This document shows positions 63,653 to 64,000 of a stretch of 64,000 nt of DNA, in pieces. A program made the translations under genes and the position numbers. A model generated the notes under the pieces. That model made no database searches. It saw only the letters and a list, made by a program, of their open reading frames with translations, and was not told where the DNA came from. Location: positions 930,001 through 994,000 of the forward strand of contig JAKNDB010000105.1 in assembly GCA_024305405.1 (NCBI GenBank). Direction: 5' to 3'. Source of the DNA: Dirofilaria immitis. Its lineage: Eukaryota > Nematoda > Chromadorea > Rhabditida > Onchocercidae. Numbering within the stretch: position 1 is the stretch's first letter; the number at the start of each line of letters is the position of its first letter.

Positions 63653-64000
63653 AAAACTCTATCCAAAGAAGCATGGAGATTACAGATTTTCAATTTCTTG
63701 TCAAAAAGTTGACAAAAATTATCAGAAGCGATATTGAAATACCGCTGAGTGTGGTGCAAAAGCGATTAATTTTTCCTCGTCAGTTAGGTCCCGAACGTAA
63801 GCTTAGTTTTATTGAAACTCTGAAGTTTCTAAAACGCATTCAATAGAATGGCAACGCTACATATAGCATTACGAGCGACTTATATGATAACTGGTCAAAT
63901 AATTTCATCTCTAACAGAAGCTTATTTCTCGATTTATATAAGATCTGAATGTGCATTCAGGTTATGGAAATCAATTGATCTATTTGACTCTTCTGTCCCA
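63649..64000 (+). CDS. Start of an NRPS condensation domain (frameshifted, cut by window edge)
   Basis: Condensation domains form the peptide bond between carrier-bound residues. The first part (63649-63846) contains IEIPLSVVQKRLIFPRQLGP, matching the C1 motif (LS-x-x-Q-x-R-L-x-F), then a helix. After a one-base frame change at 63835-63850 it continues TLHIALRATYMITGQIISSL...YFSIYI, matching the (HE)-x-LR-(T/A)-x-(F/Y) segment and its glutamine. The catalytic HHxxxDG motif would lie beyond the right edge. Motif order agrees with a PCP-C didomain, as in nematode NRPS-1-type enzymes, but frame breaks leave open whether this is a gene or a relic. Confidence 0.52.

Overview
The window is AT-rich (about 70% A+T), intron-rich eukaryotic DNA. 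Its gene style is that of a nematode: T-rich acceptors ending in TTTCAG or TTTTAG, start codons lying a few bases after an acceptor (typical of SL trans-splicing), AATAAA signals on or just after stop codons, and introns from about 43 bp to nearly 6 kb. The level of A+T and the long sparse introns suggest a filarial or other spirurid worm. That is inference; no species marker was seen. There are no rRNA genes, tRNA genes, CRISPR arrays or obvious transposase genes.

Layout. (1) 414-1295: the 3' end of a membrane-protein gene entering from the left. (2) 1.3-14 kb: mostly non-coding, with one compact minus-strand gene for a 69-residue coiled-coil protein (8673-8882). (3) 14.19-37.51 kb, plus strand: a RIN-type Rab5 guanine-nucleotide exchange factor, assembled here as 31 phase-consistent exons and 1539 codons (SH2, serine-rich linker, RIN-homology/VPS9 and RA domains). 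A small minus-strand gene sits inside one of its introns at 30.16-30.40 kb. (4) 39.24-39.49 kb: a GC-richer island able to fold, resembling islands near 53.9 and 58.4 kb. (5) 39.89-42.45 kb, plus strand: mitochondrial elongation factor Ts, with three single-base frame disruptions as given. (6) 42.6-52 kb: gene-poor DNA with simple repeats. (7) 52.03-54.19 kb, plus strand: the first five exons (192 codons) of an unrecognised protein whose continuation was not found. (8) 59.02-60.72 kb, plus strand: the extracellular ligand-binding half of a Cys-loop ligand-gated ion channel, with no membrane helices found after it. (9) 62.56-64.00 kb, plus strand: pieces of a nonribosomal-peptide-synthetase-like megasynthase, including a carrier domain followed by the start of a condensation domain, spread over shifting frames and running off the right edge.

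The genes do not form an operon or pathway. The RIN protein would act on early endosomes and cytoskeletal signalling, EF-Ts in mitochondrial translation, the channel fragment in neurotransmitter-type binding, and the synthetase in secondary metabolism. The most notable region is the right end: an NRPS-like carrier/condensation pair in an animal genome, next to a channel gene that ends before its first membrane segment. Single-base frame breaks, often in or beside A-runs, recur in EF-Ts, the nested gene and the synthetase. This raises assembly error as well as decay, and the two cannot be separated from the sequence alone.
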